Source: Shewanella hafniensis
GTDB lineage: Bacteria; Pseudomonadota; Gammaproteobacteria; Enterobacterales; Shewanellaceae
Assembly (NCBI RefSeq): GCF_019655335.1
Contig: NZ_BPFD01000024.1
Coordinates: 1-55,674 of the forward strand
Direction: 5' to 3'
Length of the DNA: 55,674 nt
Shown: positions 17,881-25,848 of the stretch, in pieces
How the letters are laid out: each line of letters opens with the position of its first letter
How positions within the stretch are numbered: the first letter of the stretch is position 1
Made by a program: the position numbers and the translations under genes
Notes under the pieces: model-generated
Seen by the model: the letters and a program-made list of their open reading frames with translations, nothing else
Databases searched by the model: none
Told to the model about the DNA's origin: nothing

Positions 17881-17922
17881 AGCGTTAGCCATGAAGCGTT
17901 GGTCATGAAACATTAGCCATTA
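17881..17922. repeat. 14-bp degenerate tandem repeat
   Basis: Three adjacent 14-base units, AGCGTTAGCCATGA, AGCGTTGGTCATGA and AACATTAGCCATTA, are followed by AGCG of a fourth. They lie between rcsF and trmO, upstream of both TrmO's leader and the rcsF 3' end. No family is recognised. Confidence 0.75.
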
Positions 17923-17986
17923 AGCGGTTGATACGGGCAATCTCAGATCATCGAATAGCGAGCAGTTTGTTTGCTCAGCGTGGGAT

Positions 17987-18367
17987 TTACTCTGCGGTAG
18001 CCGTTTTAACTGCTTGGCCGACGCACAGGGCGCGGCTGATACAACCTTGGGCGGCTTCATCTAACATCACACATTGTTTGATGATAATGCCGTTAGCGCC
18101 TTTATCTGCGGCGTTACGGCGGGCTTCAGTTCTGGCATCGGCTAATGACGCAGGTACGCTGTTGACATCGGCCTGACAGGATTCCCCTTGGACCAAACCT
18201 TTTAATTCGTAATGACCTTTTGGCAAGGTATCGCCTTCATAAAGGGTGACATCGGATGCCTTGAAATAGTCATTGATCGCCTCACCGTCCAAATTACTGT
18301 TAAAACTGTAGTCGCTTGCACAGGCACTGAGTAGGAGCACTAATGCACTTGAGAGGATAATTTTCAT
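17987..18367 (-). CDS. rcsF: RcsF-like outer-membrane lipoprotein
   Basis: A 126-residue lipoprotein of the RcsF family, the outer-membrane sensor that signals envelope damage to the Rcs phosphorelay in enterics. The start at 18367 gives a signal peptide with lipobox LLSAC (Cys16); the frame is open five codons further but that adds nothing plausible. Four mature cysteines at 64, 99, 109 and 115 keep the E. coli RcsF disulfide pattern closely (35 residues between the first two, six between the last two). The core has GLVQGESCQ, LADARTEARRNAADKGANGI and CISRALCVGQA. Whether a full Rcs relay exists in this organism cannot be told from the window. Confidence 0.86.
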   Translation of the reverse strand: MKIILSSALVLLLSACASDYSFNSNLDGEAINDYFKASDVTLYEGDTLPKGHYELKGLVQGESCQADVNSVPASLADARTEARRNAADKGANGIIIKQCVMLDEAAQGCISRALCVGQAVKTATAE

Positions 18368-18395
18368 GGTTTGACCTGACATTGAGGGGAAAACT

Positions 18396-18417
18396 GCGCA
18401 GCCTTGGTAGGCTGCGC
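18396..18417 (-). terminator. Terminator after the amidohydrolase pair
   Basis: GCGCAGCC (18396-18403) pairs perfectly with 18410-18417 across loop TTGGTA. On the minus strand it is followed by AGTTTTCC. It lies just past the stop of the 448-residue amidohydrolase. Confidence 0.78.
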
Positions 18418-18445
18418 CGATGCGATATTATTATCTGAGTAAATT

Positions 18446-19792
18446 CTACCGCTTAAGGTACTTTTGATAAAGCTGCTGATGGCGATTATTCAGATCTATC
18501 TGCCGTCCTTCAATCCAGATAGCCTCTATCTTATTGGTCATAGGGTCGAGAATGTCCCCCTCGGACAGTACAACACTGCCTTGGTATCCCACGGCAATCG
18601 CCCCTAAATCCTCGACACCTAACAGTTTTGCGGCATCTAAGGTGATCGACTTAAGCGCTTGCTCAGGCGTTAAACCATAGGCGGCGCTATAACCTGCTGC
18701 ATAGGGTAAGTTACGGCTATTCCAGTCCGATGAGAACCCAAGGGCGAAGGGAACTCCTGCATTGGCGAGCAAGGAGGGGATTTTAAAGGGCAAATCCACC
18801 GGCTCATCTTTACGCTTAGGCAGACTCAAGGTATGAGGATAAATGACCCCCGCCTTAACTTCCCTCAGGCTTGAGGCCAAACGCCATGCATCGTATCCGC
18901 CGACAATCACCAATTTGAATTGGTATTTTTTCGTCAAGGCAATCACTTGCTCAATTTGGCCAACACTGTCGGCATGGGCAAACAGTGTCGCTTTACCTTG
19001 GTATAGCGGCAACATGGCCTGCCAGCGCAGGTTGTTGGTCGCGGACTGTGGATCTTCATCCTTGGTTTTATCTTTGCCCTTGGCTTTATCACTTAAGAAA
19101 TAGCGATAGCCATCCTCAAAGGCGATATTGAGCTGGTCGATCGCCTGCTGATTTTTCTCGATGGCTTTGGCTTTCTTTTTTTCATCTTCTGGCATGCGTT
19201 TAATTTGCGGCCAGTAGACATGGAACTGTCCTGCACTTTGTGTCAGTGCATCCTCAATCGTCCACGCATCGAGATCCACTAGTACCGATTGGCCAGCAAT
19301 ACCATCGCCGCTCGGGACGATTTGCGCGTGGGTGATGCCGTTGAACCGTATGGTAGGGATGAGCTCCGAATCCGCATTGTAAGCTGTGGCTGAGCTGATC
19401 TGCGGATTGATATAACCCACCTCGGCGTTATCGACCGTGGGGCGGCTCATTTCAATTTCAACTAAGCCCAAGCTGGTATCGAGGGCAATTAAGCCCGGAT
19501 ACAAGTGTTTACCGCTGGCATCGACGACTTGAGTGTCACTGGTTTCTGCGGTTGCACTGTTGGTTTGGCTGGTGAGTTGAGGTCCAACGGCCGTGATCTT
19601 GCCATTTTCAATCAAGACATCAGTGTTGCTGAGCACGCCTTGACTGACTGTGTGCACTGTGGCGTTTTTTATCAGTACGCTGCGGATTTGTTTAGGTGTA
19701 GGCACGATATCGCTGGCCATAACTGGGGCCAGCGTGGTGCAAATCGCGCCCAGTAGCGCCGCAAACAAAACGGGTTTAGATGAATGTTGCAT
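18446..19792 (-). CDS. Exported amidohydrolase-family protein lacking the HxH motif
   Basis: A 448-residue protein with a signal peptide (to about 27, VMASD). It then has an amidohydrolase fold outline: N-terminal beta-sandwich (IKNATVHTVSQGVLSNTDVLIENGKITAVG), DASGKHLYPGLIAL, an insertion rich in Lys/Asp (about 200-245), ALGFSSDWNSR, LTPEQALKSITLDAAKLLGV and a closing sandwich VVLSEGDILDPMTNKIEAIWIEGRQ. The metal-binding HxH expected after PGLI is replaced by ALDTSLG, so it is probably not an active metallohydrolase on its own. Its ATG shares one base with the stop of the large upstream amidohydrolase, so the two are made together and may form a complex. Confidence 0.8.
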   Translation of the reverse strand: MQHSSKPVLFAALLGAICTTLAPVMASDIVPTPKQIRSVLIKNATVHTVSQGVLSNTDVLIENGKITAVGPQLTSQTNSATAETSDTQVVDASGKHLYPGLIALDTSLGLVEIEMSRPTVDNAEVGYINPQISSATAYNADSELIPTIRFNGITHAQIVPSGDGIAGQSVLVDLDAWTIEDALTQSAGQFHVYWPQIKRMPEDEKKKAKAIEKNQQAIDQLNIAFEDGYRYFLSDKAKGKDKTKDEDPQSATNNLRWQAMLPLYQGKATLFAHADSVGQIEQVIALTKKYQFKLVIVGGYDAWRLASSLREVKAGVIYPHTLSLPKRKDEPVDLPFKIPSLLANAGVPFALGFSSDWNSRNLPYAAGYSAAYGLTPEQALKSITLDAAKLLGVEDLGAIAVGYQGSVVLSEGDILDPMTNKIEAIWIEGRQIDLNNRHQQLYQKYLKR

Positions 19793-22700
19793 TATTTGGC
19801 TCCCTCATGAGTGTGGCCCCATGCCTGATAGTGGGTGTCGCAGTGCCACTGTGGCTCGTTAAGTGGCGTGACTTTTTCACCCGCTTTGGCTTGCTCATCA
19901 CTGCTGAGAATTTTTTGGATCAGTGCGGCGCGCTCGTTGACTACGGCGAGCTGGGCGACTTGGTCTTGGTCGCGGTCAAAGTAGCGTTTTCCTTCAACCC
20001 ATGCCTGAGTCACTTTGGCATAAATCGACAGAGGCTCTGCGTTCCACAGTACGATATCGGCCATTTTGCCTGGGGTGAGTGAACCAACAAATTCATCGAC
20101 TCTTAATTGCTTGGCTGGATTGATGGTGACCATGTTCCAAGCACCTTCCTTCGACATATTGCAATACATCATAGACTTCGCCGCTTCTTGGTTGAGTCTG
20201 CGCTGCATTTCATAGTCGTCTGAGTTTATGCTGGTGGTCACGCCTTTGTTTTGCATCAGGCAAGCGTTTTGCGGAATCGCGTCGTACACCTCAAACTTAT
20301 AGGCCCACCAATCGGCAAAGGTCGATGCGCCAGCGCCATGGGCGGCCAGTTCACTCGCCACTTTGTAACCTTCGAGCACATGGGTAAAGGTTTGCACTTT
20401 AAAGTGATAAGCCTCGGCTAAGCGGATAAACATCAGGATTTCTGACTGCACATAGGAATGAATGTGCACATCACGCTGCTGATTTAATACTTCGGCCACT
20501 GCTTGCAGACGGTAACTTGGGCGCGGTGCAACGGTTTTTTTCTTATCGCTGGAGCGCAGGTCATCATAGGCTTTTAACGCATTTTCATAGGCGATGGCGG
20601 CATCGAAGGTCTCTTCAAATAACGCTTTGACTCCCATACGCGTTTGCGGGAAGCGTTGTACAAATTTCTCTCCCCAGTTGCTCTGCTTAACGTTTTCACC
20701 AAGCGCGAACTTGATACTGGCGGGCGCGTTAGCAAATTTAAGTTGCTCGGCCGTTTCGCCCCATTTCATTTTGATCAGTTGCGATTGGCCGCCAATAGGA
20801 TTGGCGCTGCCGTGCAGAATTTGTGCGCTGGTGACGCCGCCCGCTAAGGCGCGATAGAGTGAAATATCGTCGGGATTAATCACATCACCAATCCGTACCT
20901 CAGAGGTTACGGCATCCGTGCCTTCGTTGGTGCCACCATTAATGGCGATATGCGAGTGTTCATCAATAATGCCCGCAGTAAGATGCTTACCCGTTGCATC
21001 TAGGACTTGATAACCAGAAGGCGTACTGAGTTGCTGGCCAATTTTTTCGATGCGGCCATTGGCCATCAAGAGATCTGCATGTTCGAGAATGCCTTGCTTA
21101 TCCGAGGTCCACAGGGTGGCATTTTTTATGTGCAGCTTCTCAACCTTAGGCGCTTCGCTCAGTCCGTAAGCGACGTTAGGGTAGGTGAGGTGACTCACTA
21201 GACTCGTGTTGGCTTTATCCTTGGGCGTTTGATTGTCTGCTTGAGTGGCATTATCAACCGCTGCAGTTTGCGCTATCGCAATACCGGCAACATTTGTGGT
21301 GCGACTCTTAGCGTCGACCATGCGGCCCTGAATACCGTCATCGGCCATCCACAGCGTAAAGCGGCTAAGGCCATTGATGCCTGCGGCGCTCAAATCGGCA
21401 GTAAAGCTTAATCGACCGTCGTCATCTAACTTAAGTTGAGTGAGCGCGATGCTTTGTTCGCCACTGCTTAAGCTGCCTTGGATTTTGGGTTTATCCCCTT
21501 TACTCACATCTTGCAGCGATAAATCCAGCGTGAGGTTATTGAGGCTTAATTGATAATCGCCCAGTAATCGTGCTTGGGGCAGTGAGCGAAGACTTTGCTG
21601 CTGACCTTGCAACCAAACACTGTATATCTGACCTTCTTTAAAAATATTGCCCTTAGTGACTACAAAGTCTGCCATGTAACCGGGGGCGAGTTTGCCGGTA
21701 AAATCGGCGGTGCCTGTCATCTCGGCGGCTTGGGTGGTCAGTGCGGCTAAGGCTTGCTCTTCACTCAAACCTTGAGCAATGGCTTGGCGCAGGCGCGGCC
21801 AAAAAGCATCGGTCTTAATACCAAATTGCGTTAGCGCGAAGGGAATACCTGCTTTGGCAACTTCTGCTGGATTGGTTGGCGCACGTTCCCATTGTCTTAA
21901 ATCCGCCAGGGATACTTCACGATCGGCATCATCTGTCCCGACATCGGGCGCCTGTGGATAGTTTAAAGGTAAGATTAACGGGTAGTTCAGCGCCTTTAAC
22001 TCATTGATGCGCGAGTATTCTTGACCATTACCGAGCAGGTTGGCTGGCAATTTATGTTCTTTGAGTAAATGGGCGGCACGCAATTGATCGTTGAGATTTT
22101 TGGTTTCAAAGATAATTTGCTTATCGGTTAAATCATCTAAGCGTTCAAAGGCGATATTAAATTCGACTTGATTGTTTATTGCGCCATTGCCTTGTTTGTT
22201 TTTATTTTGGTTATACCAATTGGCGTCGGCAAAGGTTTGTCTAATAAGTGCAATACTGCCCATTAATGATGACGGATAATCTTGTTCAGATGAGCCTTTA
22301 TCGAATGCCATAAAAGGTTGACTGCGGGCACGATAAATCACTTCGTTGGCGGTTTTGTCTGCTAATGACAGGCTGACAGCCGTCCCTCGGAAGATTCCGT
22401 CGAGTTTGCTACTTTGCACACTCGTAAAACCATTATTGATCCACTCTTTCGCGCGTTCTTTATTGGGATAAACGTAATTAAACCATTCTTTTTCAGAATG
22501 AATTGCGCCATTGTCTGCATTGCCGCCGATACGTTTAATATCGTAGACAGGACGAGTGAGCCCAAGTTTTGGATATTCGAACTCAATCCCATAATCGGTG
22601 AAAGGATCGATAAATCCAGGGTAAATAGTATAACCACTCAAATCGATTTTAAATGCGCCAGCGGGAATGTCACCGTGCTCAATAATGGCTTTAATTCGAT

Positions 22701-22881
22701 TATTTTCAACCAATAAAGTGGCATCGCTTAAACGCTTACCCGGCGCAATCATTAATTCAGCATGGGTAAAAGCCGTGAGTTTATTGGAGGTTGTCCCTGT
22801 ATTGATTTGGGCATATGTGGTCTGTGAGACTAAGCTAGCGATCATGCTGCAGCTTATAATTATCTTATTGTTTATCTGCAT
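19792..22881 (-). CDS. Large exported two-module amidohydrolase
   Basis: A 1029-residue exported protein (signal peptide MQINNKIIISC... to TYAQ). It holds two amidohydrolase modules. Module 1 (about 30-440) opens TAFTHAELMIAPGKRLSDATLLVENNRIKAI and has DPFTDYG where HxH should be. Module 2 (about 580-1010) opens LHIKNATLWTSDKQGILEHADLLMANGRIEKIG and has the intact metal motif DEHSHIAING (His642, His644), then HIHSY, THVLEG and SINSDD as further ligand candidates. Between them is a beta-rich linker (about 440-570). The imidazolonepropionase/prolidase-like branch of amidohydrolases is the nearest guess. The start at 22881 is chosen for the signal peptide. Confidence 0.83.
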   Translation of the reverse strand: MQINNKIIISCSMIASLVSQTTYAQINTGTTSNKLTAFTHAELMIAPGKRLSDATLLVENNRIKAIIEHGDIPAGAFKIDLSGYTIYPGFIDPFTDYGIEFEYPKLGLTRPVYDIKRIGGNADNGAIHSEKEWFNYVYPNKERAKEWINNGFTSVQSSKLDGIFRGTAVSLSLADKTANEVIYRARSQPFMAFDKGSSEQDYPSSLMGSIALIRQTFADANWYNQNKNKQGNGAINNQVEFNIAFERLDDLTDKQIIFETKNLNDQLRAAHLLKEHKLPANLLGNGQEYSRINELKALNYPLILPLNYPQAPDVGTDDADREVSLADLRQWERAPTNPAEVAKAGIPFALTQFGIKTDAFWPRLRQAIAQGLSEEQALAALTTQAAEMTGTADFTGKLAPGYMADFVVTKGNIFKEGQIYSVWLQGQQQSLRSLPQARLLGDYQLSLNNLTLDLSLQDVSKGDKPKIQGSLSSGEQSIALTQLKLDDDGRLSFTADLSAAGINGLSRFTLWMADDGIQGRMVDAKSRTTNVAGIAIAQTAAVDNATQADNQTPKDKANTSLVSHLTYPNVAYGLSEAPKVEKLHIKNATLWTSDKQGILEHADLLMANGRIEKIGQQLSTPSGYQVLDATGKHLTAGIIDEHSHIAINGGTNEGTDAVTSEVRIGDVINPDDISLYRALAGGVTSAQILHGSANPIGGQSQLIKMKWGETAEQLKFANAPASIKFALGENVKQSNWGEKFVQRFPQTRMGVKALFEETFDAAIAYENALKAYDDLRSSDKKKTVAPRPSYRLQAVAEVLNQQRDVHIHSYVQSEILMFIRLAEAYHFKVQTFTHVLEGYKVASELAAHGAGASTFADWWAYKFEVYDAIPQNACLMQNKGVTTSINSDDYEMQRRLNQEAAKSMMYCNMSKEGAWNMVTINPAKQLRVDEFVGSLTPGKMADIVLWNAEPLSIYAKVTQAWVEGKRYFDRDQDQVAQLAVVNERAALIQKILSSDEQAKAGEKVTPLNEPQWHCDTHYQAWGHTHEGAK

Positions 22882-23026
22882 TATTTTATTCAATCGAGTG
22901 AGGGTGAATAAAGAGTAACTGAAAGCAGATGTAAATACTAAGGTTGAATTGTAACGCAATTTGAGCGGGAATGAGGTGTGGGATTAACGCTTGTTGTTTT
23001 AGATTGCAGCCAATAATGGATATAAA

Positions 23027-23051
23027 AAAGCCCGCAATGAATGCGAGCTTT
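23027..23051 (-). terminator. hns terminator
   Basis: A hairpin with arms 23027-23036 and 23042-23051 (one C-A mismatch, loop ATGAA) is followed on the minus strand by a TTTTTTATA run. It lies about 45 bp past the H-NS stop and before the amidohydrolase promoter region. Confidence 0.8.
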
Positions 23052-23096
23052 TATGCAAATAGGTGTTGGTTACTCGAACCGCCACACCGAATTGGA

Positions 23097-23489
23097 TTAG
23101 ATTAAGAAATCTTCCATAGAACGACCTTTGTTGATCTCGTTCTTAAATACGGTTGGCATACGGCCTTGGCCAGTCCACTGAACCATTTCACCGTCAACTT
23201 CGATTTGGTATTTAGCTGGACGAGGAGCGCGTTTTTTCGCGGTTGCTTTAACAGCTACGCCACCTAAGTCATCAATGGATAAACCAACGGCTTCCATTTG
23301 TTGACGGATTTCTTCAATCTTAGCATTACGAGCTGCCATGGCTTGTTCTTCTTCCTCAGCCATAGACTCGCGTTCTACTAAAATTTTATCTAATTTGTCG
23401 GCTAAATCACGTAACTCTTCAACGCTAAGTTCTTTAACTGCTGCTTTAAAACGACGGCCGTGAGTTAATATCTCTAAAAATTCGCTCAT
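23097..23489 (-). CDS. hns: H-NS-family nucleoid protein
   Basis: A 130-residue H-NS protein, normal length. The N-terminal half (about 1-70) is helical and charged for dimer and oligomer formation. The C-terminal DNA-binding domain carries KYQIEVDGEMVQWTGQGRMPTVFKNEI, where QGRMP corresponds to the AT-hook-like Q/RGR loop that enters the minor groove. It is a single-gene unit with its own terminator. It silences AT-rich DNA; nothing in the window shows a specific target. Confidence 0.95.
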   Translation of the reverse strand: MSEFLEILTHGRRFKAAVKELSVEELRDLADKLDKILVERESMAEEEEQAMAARNAKIEEIRQQMEAVGLSIDDLGGVAVKATAKKRAPRPAKYQIEVDGEMVQWTGQGRMPTVFKNEINKGRSMEDFLI

Positions 23490-23682
23490 ATCTATTTTCG
23501 TCCCACTCTAATTTTTAATACAGGATAATGGTGAACAACAGCTAAATGATAGAAACTAATATAGCTCGAATCAAATAAAATTATGCATTTTAAGTAAATT
23601 AAATATTATTTATATTTTGAACTTTTCTTATTTCCTCAAATAAGTGTTCAAAAAAGTAGCCGTTGCTGAGGATTAAAAAATG

Positions 23683-23696
23683 CAAACAGGCGTTTG
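23683..23696. promoter_or_regulatory. PsrA-like operator upstream of etfBA
   Basis: CAAAC-AGGC-GTTTG fits the known PsrA motif (G/C)AAAC-N4-GTTTG-(C/G), which controls fatty acid degradation and electron-transfer flavoprotein genes in this group. It lies 105 bp upstream of the etfB start and directly 5' of the probable -35 box at 23704. Confidence 0.65.
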
Positions 23697-23703
23697 ACTT
23701 TGG

Positions 23704-23732
23704 TTGACGTTAACGTTAACAGGACGTAAAGT
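23704..23732 (+). promoter_or_regulatory. Probable etfBA promoter with internal palindrome
   Basis: TTGACG (23704-23709) and TAAAGT (23727-23732) are separated by 17 bp, a sound sigma-70 layout. The spacer begins with the perfect palindrome GTTAACGTTAAC (23709-23720), which could be a second operator. Confidence 0.5.
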
Positions 23733-23800
23733 TGCTCTATCCTGCATTGGTATTAACCAATGTTTTGTCCATGTACATGAAAGTGTAGGAAGGAAACCCT

Positions 23801-24550
23801 ATGAAAGTATTGGTGCCCGTTAAGCGCGTTGTTGATGCCAATGTGAAGGTCAGGGTCAAAGCTGACAATACAAGTGTTGACACCGCAAACCTAAAAATGG
23901 CGTTGAACCCTTTTTGTGAAATCGCAGTAGAAGAAGCGGTTCGTTTAAAAGAAGCGGGTAGCGCAACTGAAGTGGTTGTTGTCAGTATTGGTAATAAAGC
24001 CGTTCAAGAACAATTACGTACTGCGCTCGCATTAGGTGCAGACCGTGCGATCCATATCGATACTGAAGACGAACTGGTGCCAGTATCTATCGCCAAATTG
24101 CTCAAAGCGGTACAAGACAAAGAACAAGCCGAACTGGTGATTTTTGGTAAGCAATCTATCGATGGCGATAACAATCAAACCGGTCAAATGTTCGCAGCGC
24201 TGATGGATATGCCACAGGCGACCTTTGCTTCAGAAATCAAATTAGAAGCGAATACATTACAAGTCACCCGTGAAATTGACGGCGGCATGCAAACTCTCAA
24301 ACTGCCTTTACCTGCTGTCGTGACCGCCGATCTACGTTTGAACGAACCCCGTTACGCTTCACTGCCTAACATTATGAAAGCCAAGCGTAAGCCATTAGAA
24401 GTCTTTACTGTGGCCGACTTAGGCGTGACATTAAAGAGTCACCAAACGGTCGTGAAGGTCACTCCGCCAGCAGAACGTAAAGCAGGCATCATGGTAGCGT
24501 CGGTAGCTGAGCTAGTTGAAAAGTTAAAAAATGAAGCGAAGGTGATCTAA
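23801..24550 (+). CDS. etfB: Electron transfer flavoprotein beta subunit
   Basis: A 249-residue EtfB, AMP-binding partner of EtfA. The dimer carries electrons from acyl-CoA dehydrogenases (for example isovaleryl-CoA dehydrogenase encoded at 48.7-49.9 kb) to ETF-quinone oxidoreductase. Typical segments are [62 protein letters not shown] and [30 protein letters not shown], the last holding the EtfB recognition loop region. AGGAAGG precedes the ATG. Its stop abuts the etfA start, so it is a two-gene operon. Confidence 0.96.
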   Translation: MKVLVPVKRVVDANVKVRVKADNTSVDTANLKMALNPFCEIAVEEAVRLKEAGSATEVVVVSIGNKAVQEQLRTALALGADRAIHIDTEDELVPVSIAKLLKAVQDKEQAELVIFGKQSIDGDNNQTGQMFAALMDMPQATFASEIKLEANTLQVTREIDGGMQTLKLPLPAVVTADLRLNEPRYASLPNIMKAKRKPLEVFTVADLGVTLKSHQTVVKVTPPAERKAGIMVASVAELVEKLKNEAKVI

Positions 24551-25477
24551 ATGGCCATTTTAGTATTAGCTGAACATGATAATGCCGCACTGAAACTCGA
24601 TACGGCAAAAATCGTCACTGCCGCTCGCGCCATTGGCGATGAAGTGCATGTACTGGTTGCGGGTCACCAATGTGGCGCGGTTGTCCAAGCTGCACAAGCA
24701 CTTCAAGGCGTTAGCCAAGTGCTCGTTGCCGATGCTAGCGTGTATGAAGCGCATTTAGCGGAAAATTTTGCCAAATTGCTGGTGGACTTAGCCCCTAACT
24801 ATAGCCACATTCTGGCTTCGGCTTCGAGCTTAGGTAAGGACACGCTTCCGCGCGTAGCGGCATTATTAGATGTTGCGCAAATCTCTGAAGTCATTACCGT
24901 CGTCAGTGCGGACACTTTTGTGCGCCCTGTGTATGCGGGCAACGCCTTAGCGACAGTGCAAAGCCATGATGCAATCAAAGTGATGACAGTGCGCGCCAGT
25001 GCCTTTGACGCTGCGCCAGAAGGTAACAGCGCGGCTGTGACGACACTCGATAAAGTGTTTGAAGCGAGAACTCAGTTTGTTTCTCAATCTTTGACGGTAT
25101 CAGCCCGTCCAGAATTAGGTAATGCTGGCATTATCGTTTCTGGCGGCCGTGGTATGGGCAGTGGTGAAAACTTCGGCATGTTAGAGCAGCTTGCTGACAA
25201 GCTCGGTGCTGCGGTTGGCGCATCACGCGCGGCAGTTGACGCTGGCTTTGTGCCTAACGATTTACAAGTCGGTCAAACCGGTAAAATCGTTGCGCCTAAC
25301 TTGTATATTGCCGTCGGGATTTCTGGCGCGATTCAACATTTAGCGGGCATGAAAGACGCAAAAGTCATCGTTGCTATTAACAAAGACGCGGAAGCGCCTA
25401 TTTTCCAAGTTGCCGATTATGGCTTAGTTGCCGATTTATTTGAGGCGGTTCCTGAGCTGATCACAAGTCTCGGTTGA
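24551..25477 (+). CDS. etfA: Electron transfer flavoprotein alpha subunit
   Basis: A 308-residue EtfA. The N-terminal domain I (about 1-185) has LVLAEHDNAALK. The C-terminal FAD domain has SGGRGMGSGENFGMLEQLADKLGAAVGASRAAVDAG, VGQTGKIVAPNLYIAVGISGAIQHLAGM and INKDAEAPIFQVADYGLV, the standard EtfA FAD-binding signature. Length is normal. ATG directly follows the etfB stop. Together with etfB it supplies the electron sink for acyl-CoA dehydrogenases. Confidence 0.96.
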   Translation: MAILVLAEHDNAALKLDTAKIVTAARAIGDEVHVLVAGHQCGAVVQAAQALQGVSQVLVADASVYEAHLAENFAKLLVDLAPNYSHILASASSLGKDTLPRVAALLDVAQISEVITVVSADTFVRPVYAGNALATVQSHDAIKVMTVRASAFDAAPEGNSAAVTTLDKVFEARTQFVSQSLTVSARPELGNAGIIVSGGRGMGSGENFGMLEQLADKLGAAVGASRAAVDAGFVPNDLQVGQTGKIVAPNLYIAVGISGAIQHLAGMKDAKVIVAINKDAEAPIFQVADYGLVADLFEAVPELITSLG

Positions 25478-25484
25478 TTTAATC

Positions 25485-25500
25485 TGTGATCTAGGTCACA
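25485..25500. promoter_or_regulatory. CRP binding site
   Basis: TGTGA-TCTAGG-TCACA is a perfect match to the CRP consensus half-sites with the correct 6-bp spacer. It lies just after etfA and about 80-95 bp before the lysine riboswitch, so it most likely acts on the lysW transcript. Confidence 0.72.
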
Positions 25501-25502
25501 TT

Positions 25503-25536
25503 AAGTGGCTTTGCGGTAGCATCTGCTAAGCCGCTT
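25503..25536 (+). terminator. etfBA terminator
   Basis: AAGTGGCTT (25503-25511) pairs with AAGCCGCTT (25528-25536) with one G-T pair, and ATGTTTTTATG follows. A second small hairpin (25554-25571, ACGCCCG/CGGGCGT) follows downstream. Confidence 0.65.
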
Positions 25537-25577
25537 ATGTTTTTATGTGCCTCACGCCCGCGTACGGGCGTTCTTAG

Positions 25578-25765
25578 AAGTAGAGGCGCGCCAAATATTA
25601 GTAGTGATCAGTAGGGTGATTCCGTTGATCGATTGCGAAAGGATTTGGTGCCGAAGTGGTTCGATTTATCACGATCAACTGCTGGGGTTGCACTTAATAG
25701 GTGCAACACTGCCATAGTATTTTCCGATACGGATGTTGGAAATAGTTACTATGGAGCGCTACTGA
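25578..25765 (+). ncRNA. Lysine riboswitch (L box)
   Basis: The leader carries the conserved L-box words in order: AGTAGAGGCGCG, TTAGTAGTGATCAGTAGGGTGA, GAAAGGATTTGGTGCCGAAG, TGCTGGGGTTGCA...TGCAACACTGCC and CTATGGAGCGCTACTGAT. P1 closes between AGTAG (25579-25583) and CTACT (25759-25763). The loop of one arm is the GGTTGCACTTAATAGGTGCAAC hairpin. It precedes a NhaC-type transporter, the known LysW arrangement. There is about 85 bp to the start codon and no strong T run, so control may be of translation; that part is inference. Confidence 0.93.
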
Positions 25766-25848
25766 TAGGACAGGTGACCTTGGGTATCTATTGCCTTTCC
25801 CCACCAGTTCAGTCGCCCTCCATTCGTATTTAACGAAGATAATAATCA

